A stretch of DNA of 64,000 nt from Deltaproteobacteria bacterium (GTDB lineage Bacteria; Desulfobacterota; Syntrophia; Syntrophales; UBA2192). Position numbers and translations under genes: made by a program. The DNA is taken from NCBI GenBank assembly GCA_012728915.1, contig JAAYEC010000003.1, positions 1 to 64,000 of the forward strand, given 5' to 3'. How positions within the stretch are numbered: the first letter of the stretch is position 1; the number at the start of each line of letters is the position of its first letter. Below are positions 30,194 through 40,540 of this stretch, in pieces. The notes below the pieces were generated by a model, which saw only the letters and a list, made by a program, of their open reading frames with translations, was not told the DNA's origin and made no database searches.

Positions 30194-32224
30194 TCAATCG
30201 GCCGGTTCGATGCTGCCCGCCCGCCGGGCGGTACCCCTTGTGCCGCGGGATGGGCCCCGGAAGAGTTCCTCCACCAGGGCGATCCGATCGGGCTGGCCGA
30301 CGGTGAAGAGCAGATCCTGCGCCTCGAACCGGATGTTGGGGTCGGGGATCGTCGTGATCTCACTCCCTCGACGGACTGCAAGGAGGGTGACGCCGTACTT
30401 TTTGCGCATCTGCGTTTCGGCCAGGCTCTTTCCGACGGCCTCGGAGCGGTCCTGAACCCGAATGGAGCGGATCTCCACGTCCGGCAGACAGGTCTCGATC
30501 CCCGGGCAGGTCGTCGCCTCGCGAGACAGGCTTCGCAGCATCTCGTAGCCTCCCGCGCGGATCTCGCCGGCGAACCTCTCGATTTCGTCCTTCGGCAGCA
30601 TGTAGGTGGCCATCAGGCGGCTGAAGATCTCTACGGAGGTCTCGAATTCCTCGGGAATGACCTCGTTGGCGCCGAGTTCCTTCAGCGGGCCCATTTCCTG
30701 GATGAACCGCGTCCGGACGATGATGTACGCCCTGGCGTTGAGCCTCCGTGCAAGCTCCGTGATCCGGCGCGTGGCCGCCGGATCGTTGATCACGACGGCG
30801 AGCGAGCGCGCGCGGCCGATGTTGACGTGCTGCAGGACAGCCTCCTGGGTGGCGTCGCCGTAGAAAATGGGTTCGCCCTTTGCCCTCTCCGCGATCACGA
30901 CGTCGGGATTCATCTCAATGACGGCATAGGGGATGCCCATGGTCCTGGCGGCTTGGGCCAGGTTGCGTCCGTTGAAGCCGAATCCGACAATGACCAAGTG
31001 GTCTGTTTCGCGGAACGCTTTCAACCCGGACCCGTGAAATCGTTCCCCCTTCAGCCTCCCGGAAAAAGGGAGACGGGAGAGCGCCTCGGCGAGGTGCGGC
31101 GCTCCGCGGACGATGAACGGGGTGGCCATCATGGTGAGCACGGAGATGGCGAGAAACTGCTGGTAGCCGTTTCCCGTGAAGACGGCGTACTTGTTTCCCG
31201 CCTCGGCCAGGATGAAGGAGAATTCCCCGATCTGGCAGAGGGCCAGCCCCACGAGGAGAGAGGTCCGGAGGGGGAGGCCGACGATCAGGGTGGCACCCGT
31301 GGCGGCCAGGGCCTTGACGGCGATGATGCCGAGGGTCATCCACGCGATCTCGACGGGGTTTACCGCGAGATCGCGCAGGTCGAGGAGCATGCCGATGGAG
31401 ACAAAGAAAAAGCCGGTGAAGACATCCCGGAAGGGAAGGATGTTGCCGAGGGCCTGGTGGCTGTATTCGGACTCGGAGATGACGAGTCCGGCCATGAACG
31501 CCCCCAGGGCGAGCGAGAGTCCTGCCGCCTGGGTCAGCCAGGCCACGGCGAGGCCGATCATGATGATGGCCAGAAGGAAGAGTTCCCGGCTGCGGGTCTG
31601 GGTGACCCGCAGGAGGGCCCAGGGTACGAGCCACTTGGCGCCTACGACGATCAGCACGATCACGCCGATCTCCTCGGCGACGAGTTGCAGGATCGATTCC
31701 GGGCTCTCCTGGATGATGCCGCCCAGCAGAGGCAGGACGAGCATCATGGGCACGACGATGAGATCCTGGAAGATGAGAATTCCCAGGGTGCTCATTCCGT
31801 GTGGGGTGTCGATCTCGGCGCGGTCCTGCAGGAGCTTCATGACGATGGCGGTACTGCTCAGCGCCGTCAGGAACCCGATGAGGATCGCCTCCCCGGGGGG
31901 CCGTTCGAAAAACTGGGCTGCGACCGCGGCGATGAAAAACGTCAGGATGACCTGGAGCGATCCCCCCAGCAGAGCGGTACGCCTGAGCTGAAGGAGATTC
32001 CGGAAGGAGAATTCCAGGCCGATGGTGAAGAGCAGGGCGACGATGCCAAGCTCGGCGAGGACCCGGACGGCCTCGATTTCCCGCACGAGGCGAAACCCGT
32101 AGGGGCCCGCGACGATGCCCGTGAAAAGGTAGCCGACGACGACGGGGATTCCCGCCCGGTGGCACAGGTAGAGCACGACGGCGGAGAGCCCGATAATGAT
32201 GAGGATGTCTCCGAGGAACGGCAT
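30194..32224 (-). CDS. Monovalent cation:proton antiporter with RCK domains (CPA2/KefB type)
   Basis: This 676-residue protein has about twelve membrane segments (residues about 1-390). It carries the CPA2 motif FQDLIVVPMM and conserved LSSTAIVMKLL and SESEYSHQALGNILPFRDVF. A TrkA-N domain follows (LVIVGFGFNGRNLAQAARTMGIPYAVIE) with a TrkA-C domain near the end (VGKSLAETQMRKKYGVTLLAV). It likely exports K+ or Na+ for H+ under nucleotide control. ATG at 32224 with GAGG upstream fits the first helix. A broken paralogue lies directly upstream on the same strand. Confidence 0.92.
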   Translation of the reverse strand: MPFLGDILIIIGLSAVVLYLCHRAGIPVVVGYLFTGIVAGPYGFRLVREIEAVRVLAELGIVALLFTIGLEFSFRNLLQLRRTALLGGSLQVILTFFIAAVAAQFFERPPGEAILIGFLTALSSTAIVMKLLQDRAEIDTPHGMSTLGILIFQDLIVVPMMLVLPLLGGIIQESPESILQLVAEEIGVIVLIVVGAKWLVPWALLRVTQTRSRELFLLAIIMIGLAVAWLTQAAGLSLALGAFMAGLVISESEYSHQALGNILPFRDVFTGFFFVSIGMLLDLRDLAVNPVEIAWMTLGIIAVKALAATGATLIVGLPLRTSLLVGLALCQIGEFSFILAEAGNKYAVFTGNGYQQFLAISVLTMMATPFIVRGAPHLAEALSRLPFSGRLKGERFHGSGLKAFRETDHLVIVGFGFNGRNLAQAARTMGIPYAVIEMNPDVVIAERAKGEPIFYGDATQEAVLQHVNIGRARSLAVVINDPAATRRITELARRLNARAYIIVRTRFIQEMGPLKELGANEVIPEEFETSVEIFSRLMATYMLPKDEIERFAGEIRAGGYEMLRSLSREATTCPGIETCLPDVEIRSIRVQDRSEAVGKSLAETQMRKKYGVTLLAVRRGSEITTIPDPNIRFEAQDLLFTVGQPDRIALVEELFRGPSRGTRGTARRAGSIEPAD

Positions 32225-32387
32225 TGCGGAAGCCTCTTCCCTGGATCGGGGCACAGCGTTCGGGCGGCCTGTCTGCGGCCCGGGCGAAAAGGCCGCCGCT
32301 GCCCCCGGGCAGGCGGCGGCCCGACCGCACGACCGGTCCTCCGGGGGCCCGGAGGCGCCCACAGTCTAGTTGTCTTTCCCTTCCGTT

Positions 32388-33878
32388 TCAACCCTTTTTC
32401 GGCGCCGCTTCGGCGTCGTCCCCGGAAGGCCTTCGCAGGACCGTCTCCAGCTCCGCGATCCGCGCGGGCGGGCCGGCGACGTGGCGCAGGATGGCCTCGT
32501 GCGTCGCGTCCCCATAGTGGACCGGTTCGCCCTTCTGCCTGTGCTCGTGAACCCAATCCGCGTTCATATCGAGGGCGGCGTAGGGGATCTTCGCCTCCCG
32601 GGCGGCCCAGGCGATGTTCTGACCGTAGACGCCAAACCCGACGATGATCAGGTGGTCCTTCTCGTGAAGCTGCGCCGTCCCCGGCGACGGGACGCTGCCT
32701 CGCTTGAGGCGCCGGGGCAGCGGCAGACGGGCCGCGGCGTCGGCGACGGGATGGGCGATCCGGAACAGAAAGGGCGTTGCCATCATCGTGATGACCGAAT
32801 AGGCCAGAAACTCCTGGATGATGGCCTCCGAGAGCAGACCGTACGTCCTTCCCGCCTCGGCCAGGATGAAGGAGAATTCGCCGATCTGGCCGAGGCAGAG
32901 GCCCGCCAGCGCAGCGACACGGATCGGCAGGCCCACGAACAGGAAGGCCGCCGCGGCGGCGAGGCTCTTGATGAGCATGATCCCGGCGGCCAGAAGGAAG
33001 ATGGTGCCCGGCTCGTCGCCGAGGAAGCGCAGATCCGGGAGCATGCCGACGGAGACGAAGAAAAAGCTCGCGAAGACGTCGCGAAAGGGGATGACGTTGC
33101 CCATGGCCTGGTGGCTTTATTCGGACTCGGAGATGAGCAGGCCCACCAGGAACGCCCCGACGGACAGCAAGAGGCCCGCGACGTGGGTGAGCCACGCCAC
33201 AGCCAGGACGATCATGACGATCGTCAGCTGGAACAGTTCCCGGCTGCCCGTCCGGGTGACCCGGGACAGCGCCCAGGGGACGCCCCACTTGGCTGCGCCG
33301 ACCAGGGTCAGGATGACCCCGATCTCCTTCCCCAGCAGGGCAAGCAGGCCGTCGGACGATCCCTCGGCGACCCCGCCAAGGAAGGGGAGCAGCAGCATCA
33401 TGGGAACGACGATGAGGTCCTGGTAGATGAGAATGCCCAGCGCGCTGCCCCCGTGCGGCGTTTCCACCTCGGCGCGGTCCTACAGGAGCCTCATGACGAT
33501 GGCGGTGCTGCTCAGGGCCGTCAGGAAACCGATGAAGATCGACTGTCCTGCGGGCCGTCCGAGACCGTGGGAGATGGCCGCCGCGATGAGCAGCGTGAGC
33601 AGCACCTGCAGGGTTCCGCCCAGCAGCGCCGTCCGGCGCAGCTGCACGAGGTTTCGAAAGGAGAACTCGAGGCCGATCGTGAAGAGCAGCGCAACGACCC
33701 CGATTTCAGCCAGCTTCATCACGGCCTCCGGGTTGCCGACCAGCTTGAACCCGTAGGGGCCGGTCAGGAGGCCCGTGAGGAGGTAGCCCACGATGGTCGG
33801 CAGCTCGAGCCGGTGGCACAGGTAAAGCACGGCGGCGGACAGCCCAATGATGATGACAATATCGTCCAGAAAGAACAT
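32388..33878 (-). pseudogene. CPA2-type antiporter interrupted by two stop codons
   Basis: Read from ATG at 33878, the frame encodes a paralogue of the preceding antiporter. It stops at TAG (33480-33482), exactly where the neighbour has Gln in MKLLQDRAEID, and again at TAA (33117-33119), where the neighbour has Tyr in SESEYSHQA. Each is a one-base change, and the three pieces stay in one frame. It also ends inside the TrkA-N domain after YGDATHEAILRHV, so the RCK half is incomplete. A recent pseudogene is most likely; sequencing error cannot be excluded. Confidence 0.88.
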
Positions 33879-33963
33879 GTCGCTCCTTTGCGCCCGGCCC
33901 GGAGGCCGTGCCGCCGCCGGTCTGCCGGCAGCGGCACGATTCAGCGAGGAGACCCAAGGCCGT

Positions 33964-35478
33964 TCACCCAGCGCGAGGCCGTGCCCGTGCGTCCGTCTCC
34001 GGGTTCGGTTGTTCCCGCGGAGCCTCGACGATGGCGCGCGCCTCGTCGAGAGGCGCGGCCACCGCCAGGAACAGGAGGCGGTCCCCGGGATTCAGGACCG
34101 TGCCCCCCGTGGGGATGATGAATTCCTCGCCCCGGTTGATGAGAACGACGAGGGCCCCTTCGGGCAGGCTCAGATCCACGAGCTGTTTTCCTGCCGCCGC
34201 CGAGTCCGGCCTGACTTCCACGTCGACGAGATCGCAGGGCGCCCGTGACCCCGGCTCGCATTCGATGGGATAGACCGGCGCCCGTACCATCGGGGCATCC
34301 ACGCCGAGCCAGCGCGCCACCGGCGGGATGGACGTCCCCTGCAGCAGGGCCGAGGCGAGCACGACGAAGAAGACGATGTCGAAGATCCTGTCCGCCTCCG
34401 CAACGCCTGCCACGAGGGGGAATGTCGCCAGAACGACCGGCACGGCGCCGCGAAGCCCCACCCAGGCCACCATCACCCGTTCCCGGTACGACATGCCGGA
34501 CCCGACGAGGGTCAGAAAGGCCGCCGCCGGCCGGGCGGCGAACATCAGAAACGCCGCGACGATGAGTCCTGTACCTGCGATGTCCGGGAGCCGTGACGGG
34601 AAGACGAGAAGCCCCAGAACGAGGAACATGGAAATTTGCATGAGCCAGGCCAGGCCGTCGTGGAAGCGCATGAGGCTTCTCTTGTGAATGAAGTTGTGGT
34701 TCCCCATCACGATGCCTGCGACGTATACGGCAAGGAATCCGTTTGCCTGAACGATCGTCGAGAGACCGTACGCGAAGAGGACCATGGCGAGGCTCAGGAC
34801 CGGGTAGAGCCCGTCGTACTCCAGACGGATGCCGTTGACGAGGAAGACCATCGCGCGGCCGAACAGGTAGCCGAGTCCCGCCCCGAGAATCAGCTGGAGC
34901 AGCATTATGGGGACGAGGCCCGCCACGGTTTCCCCGGGGTGCTGCAGCAGGCTGATGCAGCCTATCGTCAGGAGCACGGCCATGGGGTCGTTGCTCCCCG
35001 ATTCGAGTTCCAGCAGGGGCTTGAGGTTTCCCCGGAGGCTGACGTGCCGGGACCGGAGAACGGAAAAAACGGCCGCCGCATCCGTCGAGGAGATGATCGA
35101 GCCCAGGAGGAACCCCACGAGGGGGGGGAGCCCCACGATCCACGAGGCGAACCAGCCCGCCAGCGCGGCGGTAATGAGGACTCCCAGCGTGGCTAGGAGG
35201 CCACCCTGCCATAGAATCGGCCGCACGCTGGTCCAGCCGGTCGACAGGCCTCCGGCAAAGAGGATGTAGGAAAGCGCGATGATCCCGAGGGTCTGCGCCA
35301 GGGAGGGGTCGTCGAAGTGGATGCCGCCGATCCCGTCCGACCCGGCCAGCATGCCGATCCCGAGAAAGATCAGAAGAGAGGGGATCCCGAGGCGGTCCGA
35401 GACCTTGCTCGCGAGGACGCTCGCGAGGAGGAGAACCGCTACGGCCAGAAGCGTCCATTCCATGGAGGTCAGGTTCAT
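33964..35478 (-). CDS. K+/H+ antiporter, NhaP2/CvrA type (CPA1)
   Basis: This 504-residue protein has about twelve hydrophobic segments: LLIFLGIGMLAGSDG, the core motif STDAAAVFSVL, and ELESGSNDPMAVLLT with the ND pair typical of NhaP. WVGLRGAVPVVLATFPL follows. A C-terminal TrkA-C/RCK-C domain (about 400-490: GKQLVDLSLPEGALVVLI, GDRLLFLA) suggests ligand control. ATG at 35478 with AGGAAGG upstream. It is followed downstream on the same strand by the broken and intact CPA2 antiporters, giving a three-antiporter block. Confidence 0.93.
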   Translation of the reverse strand: MNLTSMEWTLLAVAVLLLASVLASKVSDRLGIPSLLIFLGIGMLAGSDGIGGIHFDDPSLAQTLGIIALSYILFAGGLSTGWTSVRPILWQGGLLATLGVLITAALAGWFASWIVGLPPLVGFLLGSIISSTDAAAVFSVLRSRHVSLRGNLKPLLELESGSNDPMAVLLTIGCISLLQHPGETVAGLVPIMLLQLILGAGLGYLFGRAMVFLVNGIRLEYDGLYPVLSLAMVLFAYGLSTIVQANGFLAVYVAGIVMGNHNFIHKRSLMRFHDGLAWLMQISMFLVLGLLVFPSRLPDIAGTGLIVAAFLMFAARPAAAFLTLVGSGMSYRERVMVAWVGLRGAVPVVLATFPLVAGVAEADRIFDIVFFVVLASALLQGTSIPPVARWLGVDAPMVRAPVYPIECEPGSRAPCDLVDVEVRPDSAAAGKQLVDLSLPEGALVVLINRGEEFIIPTGGTVLNPGDRLLFLAVAAPLDEARAIVEAPREQPNPETDARARPRAG

Positions 35479-35589
35479 GAAATCCTTCCTGGGCGATTTT
35501 CCCGCATCCCCGGAAGCCGCCCGGGGATCCACCGCACACTATGCGAGGTTTTCATGCTCGGCGCAACGGAAAAAGCGGCCAAGAGGGCC

Positions 35590-36891
35590 TCAGTGCATGA
35601 GCTGCGGAAGCCACAGGGCGATCTGCGGGAAGAGGACGAGGAGGGCGGCCGTCACGATCTGCGCGGCCAGCAGCTTGACGGCCCCCCTGAAGATGGTGTG
35701 CAGCGGAACGTCGCGGGCCACGCCGGCGACGACGTAGACGTTGATGCCCACGGGAGGCGTGATGACGCCCATCCCGGTGACGAGCACGATGATCACGCCG
35801 AACCAGATGGGATCGAACCCGAGCGACGTGATGACGGGAAAGAAGATCGGGATCGTCAGCATGATCATGGCCAGGGAGTCCATGAGACAGCCCAGGAGGA
35901 GGTAGACCAGGAGGATGAGACTCATGACGGCCCAGGGGTGGATCTGGAGCCCCATGACCCAGGTGCCCACGTCGAAGGGAATCCGGGTGACGGCGAGGAA
36001 GTGCCCGAACACCGTGGCCCCCGCAACGATGACGAGAATCATGCAGGTGACTCGCGTGGTTTCCACGAGGGACTGGACGAAGCCGTTCCAGGACAGATGC
36101 CGCCCCGCGACGGCGATCAGCAGGGTGCCGAAGGCACCCACGGCGGCCGCCTCGGTGGGCGTGAAGACCCCGCTGAAAAGTCCTCCCATGACGGCGACGA
36201 AGAGGATGAGGGTCTCGACGACGCCTGTCAGAGAGGCGATCTTCTCCCGCAGGCTGAAGCGTGCCCCCGGCATGGCCAGCTCCGGCCGGTTCCAGGTCCA
36301 GATGAAGACGGTCGCGATGAAAAGGATGGTCATGAGGATGCCCGGCATGACACCGGCCAGAAAGAGCTTGCCGACGGACTGCTCCGTCATGACCCCGTAG
36401 ACGATGAAGATCGTGCTGGGCGGGATCAGGATTCCGAGGCTTCCGCCCGCTGCGACCACCCCGGTTGCCAGCGAAGGGTCGTAGTTGTATTTCTTCATCT
36501 CCGGCAGGGCCACAGCGGCCATCGTGGCCGCCGTGGCGCTCGTGGAGCCGCAGATCGCCGAGAATCCGGCGCAGGCCCCGATCGTGGCGACGGCGAGGCC
36601 GCCAGGCAGGCTTCCGAAAAAGCGGTATGCGGCATGGAAGAGCCTTCCGCTCATCCCCGAGTGGTGCGCCAGCTGCCCCATGAGGACGAACAGGGGGATC
36701 ACGGTAAGGTTGTAGGACCCGAAGACGGAGGTGAAATCCTGCGCCATCAGGTGCAGCGCCGCATCCCAGGACACCAGGAAGGAGAACCCCACCAAGCCCA
36801 CGAGGGCCATGACAAAGCCGACGGGAACCTTCAGAAACATGAGCGCGACAAGGGCGAGGAACCCGTAGATGCCGGCTTCGGTGGGCGTCAT
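35590..36891 (-). CDS. dctM: TRAP transporter large permease (DctM)
   Basis: This 433-residue protein has about twelve membrane segments and DctM hallmarks: KVPVGFVMALVG, FGSYNLTVIPLFVLMGQL, SGMSGRLFHAAYRFFGSLPGGLAVATI, and CGSTSATAATMAAVALPEM. It is the ion-driven transport subunit. Its start codon overlaps the dctQ stop by four bases (ATGA). The order on the minus strand is dctP-dctQ-dctM, a complete tripartite uptake system for an organic acid-type solute. Confidence 0.95.
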   Translation of the reverse strand: MTPTEAGIYGFLALVALMFLKVPVGFVMALVGLVGFSFLVSWDAALHLMAQDFTSVFGSYNLTVIPLFVLMGQLAHHSGMSGRLFHAAYRFFGSLPGGLAVATIGACAGFSAICGSTSATAATMAAVALPEMKKYNYDPSLATGVVAAGGSLGILIPPSTIFIVYGVMTEQSVGKLFLAGVMPGILMTILFIATVFIWTWNRPELAMPGARFSLREKIASLTGVVETLILFVAVMGGLFSGVFTPTEAAAVGAFGTLLIAVAGRHLSWNGFVQSLVETTRVTCMILVIVAGATVFGHFLAVTRIPFDVGTWVMGLQIHPWAVMSLILLVYLLLGCLMDSLAMIMLTIPIFFPVITSLGFDPIWFGVIIVLVTGMGVITPPVGINVYVVAGVARDVPLHTIFRGAVKLLAAQIVTAALLVLFPQIALWLPQLMH

Positions 36892-37376
36892 GGATGAAGC
36901 CCCTTTCTGAATTCCCGGAAAGCATCAACAAAAAGCACGACGGACAGCAGGGCCGAACCCAGGGCGATGCAGCCGACAAAGGGCCATGTCGCCACCCCGA
37001 GCGTCGGCGAAACCTCGCCGCTTTCCATCAGGTCGGCGGCGTAAATCCGGCACTGCCAGGCGAGCAGGCCGAACAGGGCGGACCCCGCCGCGGCGCCCAG
37101 GGCTTCTACGGCGTGCCTCGCCCTGCGGGGCAGTCGGTCGACGATCATCTCCACGGCGATGTGGCCCCGCTCGACGGAGGTCCAGGCCATGGCGAAGGCG
37201 ACGATGACGGCCCCGAAATACCCTACCAGCTCGTAGGTCCCGGGGATCGGCCTGCCGAACAGGCGCAGGACAACGTCAGCGCAGGTCAGGAGCATGACCA
37301 GCGCAATGGCCGCCGCCGAAACCCCGTTGAGCCCGGCCGAGACCTGATGGATCCGTTTTGTGATCGTGCGGAGCAA
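36888..37376 (-). CDS. dctQ: TRAP transporter small permease (DctQ)
   Basis: This 162-residue protein has four hydrophobic segments and the DctQ-type AWTSVERGHIAVEMIVDRLP. It supports the large permease. The start is TTG at 37376 with AGGAG seven to eleven bases before; no ATG is available ahead of the first membrane segment. It lies 20 bases after dctP and overlaps dctM by four bases. Confidence 0.9.
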   Translation of the reverse strand: MLRTITKRIHQVSAGLNGVSAAAIALVMLLTCADVVLRLFGRPIPGTYELVGYFGAVIVAFAMAWTSVERGHIAVEMIVDRLPRRARHAVEALGAAAGSALFGLLAWQCRIYAADLMESGEVSPTLGVATWPFVGCIALGSALLSVVLFVDAFREFRKGLHP

Positions 37377-37396
37377 CGCCCGGCTCCTCGCGTCGA

Positions 37397-38428
37397 TTAC
37401 CTCGACGGCTTCTTGTATTTCGCGATGAGGGATTCAGCCTCCTTCACCGACTTGCCGCCCGGGACCCCCTTCTTTTCCGCCGTCTTGATGTACTCCTCGA
37501 TGGCGGGCCGCACCGCTTTCTTCCAGCGGGCGCTTTCCTGGGGCGACAGCGTGATGATCTGGTTGCCCAGGCTCTTCGTGAAGGCACGGCCTTCCCTGTC
37601 GGCCTCATCCCAGGCCTTCCCGTGCACGTCGATCCACTCGCGGCTCACGTCCTCAAAGGTCTTGCGGACATCGGGGGGGAGGGAGTTCCACTTCCTGAGG
37701 TTCATGACGACGAAGAACGCCGTGGTGTACCCCACGTCGAAGCAGTCCGTCGTGGACTTGATCACCTCGCCCTGCTTCCAGCCCTTGAGCACCTCGATGG
37801 GGCCGATCGTCCCGTCAGCGATTCCCTTGCTCAGGGCCTCGTAGGTCTCGCCCTGGGGCATCGCCACGGGCACGCCCCCCAGCATCTCGACCACCTTTGC
37901 GCTGAAGCCCGTCGAGCGGATCTTCATCCCCTTGAGGTCCTCCAGGCTCTTGACGGGTTTCTTGGTGTGGAGCAGCCCCGGCCCGTGTGCATGCAGGTAG
38001 AGGACCTTCACGTTGTCCAGGGCCTTCGGGTTCAGGATCCGGTAGAACTCGTTCGCGACCCGCGTGGCCACAAGGCCGTTCGGGTACCCCAGCGGCAGGT
38101 CGAGCGTCTCCATCTGGGGGAATCGGCCACGGGTGTACGCGAAGGCGGACATGCCGATATCCGAGATGCCCTTCACGACGCCGTCGTAGCACTGATCAGC
38201 CGGTGTCAGCGTCCCTCCCGGAAACAGGGAGATCTTGATCTTGCCGGCGCTTCGCTTCTCGACTTCCCTGGCCCAGGTCTCGGCGGCCTTCGTTTGTGCG
38301 TGCGTGGGAGGAAAGAAGATGCTGTAGGTCAGGCTGGTCGCCGCCCAGGCCGCCGCCCCCCAGAGCAGGGTGAATGCCGCTGCAAGCGCGATGATGAATG
38401 ACAGGTGCCCCGACGTCGTCTTTTTCAT
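37397..38428 (-). CDS. dctP: TRAP transporter substrate-binding protein (DctP)
   Basis: This 343-residue periplasmic receptor has a signal peptide ([18 protein letters not shown]... AWAA). The DctP/TAXI-type fold shows [55 protein letters not shown], and [11 protein letters not shown] with the solute-contacting Arg. The solute is likely a carboxylate but not defined. ATG at 38428 is chosen over ATG at 38434 because GGAGGG sits seven bases from it. Confidence 0.93.
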   Translation of the reverse strand: MKKTTSGHLSFIIALAAAFTLLWGAAAWAATSLTYSIFFPPTHAQTKAAETWAREVEKRSAGKIKISLFPGGTLTPADQCYDGVVKGISDIGMSAFAYTRGRFPQMETLDLPLGYPNGLVATRVANEFYRILNPKALDNVKVLYLHAHGPGLLHTKKPVKSLEDLKGMKIRSTGFSAKVVEMLGGVPVAMPQGETYEALSKGIADGTIGPIEVLKGWKQGEVIKSTTDCFDVGYTTAFFVVMNLRKWNSLPPDVRKTFEDVSREWIDVHGKAWDEADREGRAFTKSLGNQIITLSPQESARWKKAVRPAIEEYIKTAEKKGVPGGKSVKEAESLIAKYKKPSR

Positions 38429-38745
38429 GGCCATACCCTCCGTTGATTGTCTGTTGCCAACAGCATGGTTTGCGGATTCCCGCGCCTGCCGGACACGGTG
38501 CTCCTCGTCGGCGGGCCTGTTGCGGGATGGACAGGGGGAAACGCGGTGTAGCGGGGAAGCCTGCATGCCCACCCGGGCGGGTGAACTGCAGGCATCAATA
38601 CAGGTAGGGGTATTGACGCAGGCGGGACGAAAGGACCGGGATGCGGACGAAACCGATATGCATGTCATTCTCACCCTGGCGGTTTTCGACAGGCTTTTCT
38701 GGTTATTGGATTTTGCCGTTCCTGTCAAGAGGCTTTTTTGTTTCG
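38429..38745. other. Spacer upstream of dctP
   Basis: 317 bases. On the minus strand TTGACA occurs near 38734-38729, but the matching -10 (TAACCA-like) is weak and 300 bases from dctP. No clear sigma-54 site or gene is seen. Confidence 0.35.
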
Positions 38746-39033
38746 CTATTTGACGTCCTTGAGCTTTTCCAGCTCCTCGCGGTACTTGTCGGCTTCCGCC
38801 TTGGCCCTCTCGAGTTCGGCCCGGGCCTTGTTGAGTTCCTCCTTCTCCTTCTCCTGGGTCTCGCGGATCTTGTCCTTGAGCTCGTCGAGGCCCACGTAGA
38901 CGGCCAGCGCCCCCCCCATGATGAGCAGGACCGGAACGGCCCCCATGAGCAGGGCCAGGAAGTGCTTGTACCAGAAGACCAGCAGAACGAGGCCCAGCAT
39001 GACCGATATGCCGCCGCCGATTAGGACCGACAT
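38746..39033 (-). CDS. Small membrane protein with C-terminal coiled coil
   Basis: This 95-residue protein has two hydrophobic segments (about residues 3-20 and 28-47) followed by a long charged heptad-rich helix ([30 protein letters not shown]). The tail should be cytoplasmic or periplasmic and could oligomerise. ATG at 39033 has an AGGAGG site. I do not recognise the family. It is divergent from the his cluster. Confidence 0.7.
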   Translation of the reverse strand: MSVLIGGGISVMLGLVLLVFWYKHFLALLMGAVPVLLIMGGALAVYVGLDELKDKIRETQEKEKEELNKARAELERAKAEADKYREELEKLKDVK

Positions 39034-39159
39034 GACCCCCGACCTCCTGAAGCGGGAAATGGTCCGGGTCGCATTCCGCAGGTGAGCGCAACCCGGAGAA
39101 ATGACGGCCAAATTCCTAACATAAAAAGAGGGGGCAGGCAAGACGAAAAGAAAAAAAGC

Positions 39160-39188
39160 TTGCGAAAACCGGCCCCATTCCTTAGTAT
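39160..39188 (+). promoter_or_regulatory. Promoter for the his cluster
   Basis: TTGCGA (39160-39165) and TAGTAT (39183-39188) with a 17-base spacer, 75 bases before hisI. Confidence 0.6.
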
Positions 39189-39262
39189 TGGCCGCTATTC
39201 AGCGTGCCGCTCGGGGCCGACGGCACCGGGGTGCGGCAGAGCAGCGAGGGGGAGAATCGGTC

Positions 39263-39637
39263 ATGGTGCAACCCGATTTCAAGAAGAGCGGCGGGCTCGT
39301 TCCCGTCGTCGTGCAGGACGCCGGCACGAAGGAAGTCCTCATGCTTGCCTACATGAACGAGCCGTCCTGGCGGAAAACGCTCGAGACGGGGAAGGCCACG
39401 TACTGGAGCCGCTCCCGAAAGGAGCTGTGGGTCAAGGGGGAAACCTCCGGAAACGTGCAGGTGGTCAAGGAGATCCGGATCGACTGCGACAACGACACGA
39501 TCCTGCTTCTGGTGGACCAGGTCGGCAGGGCGGCCTGCCACACGGGATACCGTTCCTGCTTCTACCGAAGGCTCACCGGCGGGGCCGAGGAGATCGTGGG
39601 CGAGCTCATATTCAACCCGAAGGATGTTTACAAATGA
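39263..39637 (+). CDS. hisI: Phosphoribosyl-AMP cyclohydrolase
   Basis: This 124-residue enzyme opens the purine ring of phosphoribosyl-AMP in histidine synthesis. Motifs are [30 protein letters not shown], and the metal-binding [15 protein letters not shown] plus [11 protein letters not shown]. It is the stand-alone form without the HisE pyrophosphohydrolase. ATG at 39263 has GGGGGAG upstream. Its TGA overlaps the hisG ATG. Confidence 0.95.
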   Translation: MVQPDFKKSGGLVPVVVQDAGTKEVLMLAYMNEPSWRKTLETGKATYWSRSRKELWVKGETSGNVQVVKEIRIDCDNDTILLLVDQVGRAACHTGYRSCFYRRLTGGAEEIVGELIFNPKDVYK

Positions 39638-40506
39638 AGAAACTGAAGCTGGGGATCCCGAAGGGGAGCCTCGAAACCAGCACGGTGGACCTGTTCAAGA
39701 GGGCGGGGTGGCGGATCAGCTACGATAGCCGGAGCTACTTCCCGGACATCGACGACGAGGAGATCTCCTGCTCCCTCGTCCGGGCCCAGGAGATGTCCAA
39801 GTACATCGAGGCGGGAACGCTGGATCTCGGCCTCACGGGCCACGACTGGGTCATCGAGAATGAATCGGACGTGGTCGTGGTGGAGGACCTGGTCTATTCC
39901 AAGGTGCTCGCGAAGCCCGCCCGCTGGGTTCTCGTCGTGCGCGAGGATTCGCCCATCACGAAGATCGAGGATCTCCAGGGCAGGAAGATCTCCACGGAGC
40001 TGGTCAGCTTCACGAAGCGCTATTTCAAGGAGCGCAACATCGACGTGAAGGTCGAATTCTCCTGGGGCGCCACCGAGGCGAAGGTCGTCGAAGAATTGGT
40101 GGATGCCGTCGTGGAAGTCACCGAGACGGGAAGCACCATCAAGGCCAACCGCCTGCGCATCGTGCACGAGCTGATGAGGACCAACACGCAGCTCATCGCC
40201 AACCGGGAGGCCTGGGACGATCCCTGGAAACGGCGCAAGATCGAGCAGATCCGGACGATGCTCAAGGGATCGCTGCTCGGCATGGGCAAGGTCGTCATCA
40301 AGATGAACGTCTCGAAGGAGAACCTGGGACGCGTGATCCTGCTGCTTCCGTCCCTCAAGGCGCCCACCATCTCGAACCTGTACAACGAGGAGTGGTTCGC
40401 CGTGGAGACGGTGGTGGACAGCAACGTGATCCGGGACCTGATTCCGCTGTTGCAGGAGGCGGGCGCGGAGGGGATCATCGAGTATGCGCTGAACAAAGTG
40501 GTGTGA
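39634..40506 (+). CDS. hisG: ATP phosphoribosyltransferase, long form
   Basis: This 290-residue enzyme condenses ATP with PRPP, the first histidine step. The catalytic part has [20 protein letters not shown], and a [16 protein letters not shown] phosphate-binding loop. The C-terminal 80 residues ([20 protein letters not shown]) form the ACT-like regulatory domain, so it is the self-contained, histidine-inhibited hexameric type that needs no HisZ. It starts on the ATGA overlap with hisI. Confidence 0.96.
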   Translation: MKKLKLGIPKGSLETSTVDLFKRAGWRISYDSRSYFPDIDDEEISCSLVRAQEMSKYIEAGTLDLGLTGHDWVIENESDVVVVEDLVYSKVLAKPARWVLVVREDSPITKIEDLQGRKISTELVSFTKRYFKERNIDVKVEFSWGATEAKVVEELVDAVVEVTETGSTIKANRLRIVHELMRTNTQLIANREAWDDPWKRRKIEQIRTMLKGSLLGMGKVVIKMNVSKENLGRVILLLPSLKAPTISNLYNEEWFAVETVVDSNVIRDLIPLLQEAGAEGIIEYALNKVV

Positions 40507-40514
40507 TGGGCTGG

Positions 40515-40534
40515 TGATCGGGGGCGCACCCCGT
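40515..40534. repeat. Shared hairpin module, copy 2
   Basis: This copy reads TGATCGGGGGCG then CACCCCGT, 8 bases after the hisG stop. It matches 25507-25526 at 17 of 20 positions, and immediately precedes word-repeat site D. Confidence 0.7.
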
Positions 40535-40540
40535 GAGCAA

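Noticed and set aside
29792-32647. 951-codon plus-strand open frame across the branching enzyme end and the antiporter
   Set aside because: It crosses two well-supported genes on both strands and encodes Asp/Gly/Arg/His-rich sequence typical of antisense frames.
33117-33482. Stop-codon recoding (pyrrolysine or similar) in the broken antiporter
   Set aside because: Two different stops replace two different residues, and no other gene in the window has an in-frame stop; ordinary inactivation is simpler.
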